Positions 33,262 to 34,119 of a stretch of DNA of 34,119 nt are shown here, piece after piece; the stretch's first letter is position 1, and each line of letters starts with the position of its first letter. Made by a program: the position numbers and the translations under genes. Origin of the DNA: Paracoccaceae bacterium (GTDB taxonomy: Bacteria; Pseudomonadota; Alphaproteobacteria; Rhodobacterales; Rhodobacteraceae); contig JAQWQJ010000096.1 of the NCBI GenBank assembly GCA_029244725.1, positions 1 through 34,119 of the forward strand, in the 5' to 3' direction. Below the pieces are notes generated by a model, which was not told where the DNA came from, did no database searches, and was given only the letters and a program-made list of their open reading frames with translations.

Positions 33262-33605
33262 TGTTTGTAATAACTTTTGGAAGAAATATATCGCGCATTA
33301 AATGTGGTGCGACTGGCAAGTCAACGCATGGAAATCCCTACCACGGGTTCAAATTTATATTGAATAAAGTCAAAAGGATAAGTGCATTCTGAGTGTGTCA
33401 GAGCATTGCCCAGAGGTAATAGCGTTACTCGGTTTCCAACCCAACGGTATTGATAATTTTGAACCGGAGTCAGCGCGATCTGGCGATGTTGGGTTGAAAA
33501 CCCAACTTTCGGATTGATTGATTTCTACTGCTTGGTGTCGCCCTGGGTGATTAATCGATTTCTGCTAGGATACGCGACTGTACCGATCTAAGAGGTAAGA
33601 GAGGA
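33262..33605. other. Intergenic stretch with one REP-like palindrome
   Basis: About 340 AT-rich bases without a coding frame I can support. The only clear structure is the palindrome at 33488-33506. Promoter sequences for the minus-strand lipoprotein are expected near 33270-33320 but are not distinct. Confidence 0.6.
33488..33506. repeat. Single REP-like palindrome
   Basis: GTTGGGTT-GAA-AACCCAAC has perfect 8-base arms. It keeps the GGGTT/AACCC core of the element at 16029-16047 but lacks the CTAC tail, so it may be a degenerate family member. Confidence 0.45.
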
Positions 33606-33848
33606 TCACTTGTATTGACGTTTCTCGGTCACCGCTTCTTGGCTTTTCTGCCAATCGCAATGTCCAAGTGCCGACGCGTGCCAATCTTCGTAGTACAGTG
33701 CGTTGTTGGCGCAATCGGAAAATTCCAAGCTGCCGAGACTAAACAATATGTCTATGTTGTTTTTTTCATTTAGGTAGAGGTCATCATCGCCATTTGAAAC
33801 AACAACGTCGGCGTCTGGCAAATGAATTTGAGTGCCAATGGGCATCAT
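33606..33848 (-). CDS. Uncharacterised protein next to the IS, possibly 5'-truncated
   Basis: An 80-residue frame (MMPIGTQIHLPDADVVVSNG, then an acidic part and a C-terminal segment with ALYYEDWHASALGHCDWQKS). ATGATG is preceded by GGAG with almost no spacing, so this start is doubtful. The frame remains open upstream across the IS border at 33875-33878, so an originally longer gene may have lost its beginning to the insertion. No family recognised; no signal peptide at the present start. Confidence 0.5.
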   Translation of the reverse strand: MMPIGTQIHLPDADVVVSNGDDDLYLNEKNNIDILFSLGSLEFSDCANNALYYEDWHASALGHCDWQKSQEAVTEKRQYK

Positions 33849-33874
33849 CTCCGGAGCGATATTATAATATTTTG

Positions 33875-34119
33875 GGGGCTGACCCAGATAACTAGTTCAA
33901 ATACTTCTTAACCCATTGCCTTAGCTGTGATAATTGCACTGACGGGTCACTGTTGTTAAAACGCCACTCACATTCCTTCAAATATAGTCCAAATTGGGCC
34001 TTTGGAACACCGTTGAATTTGCGCATATGACGTTTGGCTTGGTTCCAGAAATTCTCAATGCCGTTGATGTGATTATGACGGTCTGCAAAGAGCTTGGAAT
34101 GGTTGATACGAAAGTGGTG
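33875..34119 (-). mobile_element. IS1595-like insertion sequence, right-end fragment in inverted orientation
   Basis: The element reads on the minus strand and its terminal GGGTCAGCCCC ends at 33875. Bases 33875-34012 are the exact reverse complement of 1-138; a further 107 bases of transposase sequence extend to the window edge. The flanking bases differ from those of the left copy, consistent with two independent insertions. Confidence 0.92.
33892..34119 (-). CDS. IS1595-family transposase, C-terminal fragment
   Basis: The last 75 residues of the transposase: HHFRINHSKLFADRHNHING, then IENFWNQAKRHMRKFNGVPK and the end shared with the left copy. HxNGIENFWNQAKR is the region around the third catalytic residue of ISXO2-like DDE transposases (IS1595/IS1016 type) as I know the family. 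The gene has no frameshift in the visible part; its 5' end lies outside the window. Confidence 0.9.
   Translation of the reverse strand, partial: HHFRINHSKLFADRHNHINGIENFWNQAKRHMRKFNGVPKAQFGLYLKECEWRFNNSDPSVQLSQLRQWVKKYLN

Noticed and set aside
1-34119. Composite transposon reading of the whole segment
   Set aside because: The content is mostly core housekeeping genes typical of the family chromosome, so the two IS ends are more likely independent insertions or contig breaks than the borders of a mobile unit.

Overview
The window looks like chromosomal DNA from an alphaproteobacterium of the family Rhodobacteraceae (roseobacter group). The basis is gene content and order: methylmalonyl-CoA epimerase followed by a DUF1467 protein, a fused sulfate adenylyltransferase/APS kinase, pgeF-midA-lgt facing ubiK, a Hint-type protein, a DUF6455 protein behind an Fnr-type box, and an AspRS of the non-discriminating type. 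GC looks moderate (mid-50s by eye). Genus cannot be fixed from sequence alone; IS1595-family copies would fit an IS-rich genus such as Octadecabacter or Loktanella, but that is only a guess. No rRNA, tRNA, CRISPR or prophage was seen.

Layout. (1) Both window ends lie inside copies of the same IS1595-like insertion sequence in opposite orientation; the shared 138 bases are identical (1-138 against 33875-34012). (2) 247-2599: a LacI-type regulator coupled to a GH1 beta-glucosidase, with no sugar transporter beside it. (3) 2670-6167: a NusG/RfaH-like antiterminator, an Ala-rich secreted protein, and a bifunctional ATP sulfurylase/APS kinase joined in frame to a MarR-type winged-helix domain of the EPS-associated kind, with an operator-like palindrome upstream. 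(4) 6522-8855: trxB divergent from an Lrp/AsnC regulator with an array of half-sites between them, then a Hint-like protein. (5) 9131-12448: a 47-residue protein, the overlapping set lgt-midA-pgeF, and ubiK divergent from it. (6) 12727-15356: a tight run ybjN-proC-csaA-2-hydroxyacid dehydrogenase. (7) 15366-19337: tdk and carB on the minus strand, separated by a pair of REP-like palindromes. (8) 19530-21259: overlapping pabB and pabC. (9) 21310-22902: an ArsR-type regulator with a palindromic operator leading SRPBCC, YCII and DUF1761 genes. (10) 23015-25753: aspS with promoter and terminator, then a GNAT acetyltransferase. (11) 25750-30089: a response regulator cut short by an in-frame stop, epimerase, DUF1467, EI24/CysZ-like, nitroreductase and histone-deacetylase-like genes. 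(12) 30156-31775: DUF6455 with an Fnr box, an IMPACT-domain protein, dgkA and a membrane protein. (13) 31799-33848: a membrane protein/XRE regulator pair behind two matching operators, two small lipoproteins, REP-like palindromes, and a possibly truncated ORF next to the right IS.

Most genes are housekeeping. The points most worth a second look are the MarR-sulfurylase fusion across an A7 run where either single-base length change would restore two overlapping genes, the nonsense codon in the response regulator, the two Shine-Dalgarno-masking hairpins, the self-contained operator/regulator modules (ArsR, Lrp, XRE), the REP-like family, and the inverted IS copies at both ends. I found no convincing new defence or mobile system.
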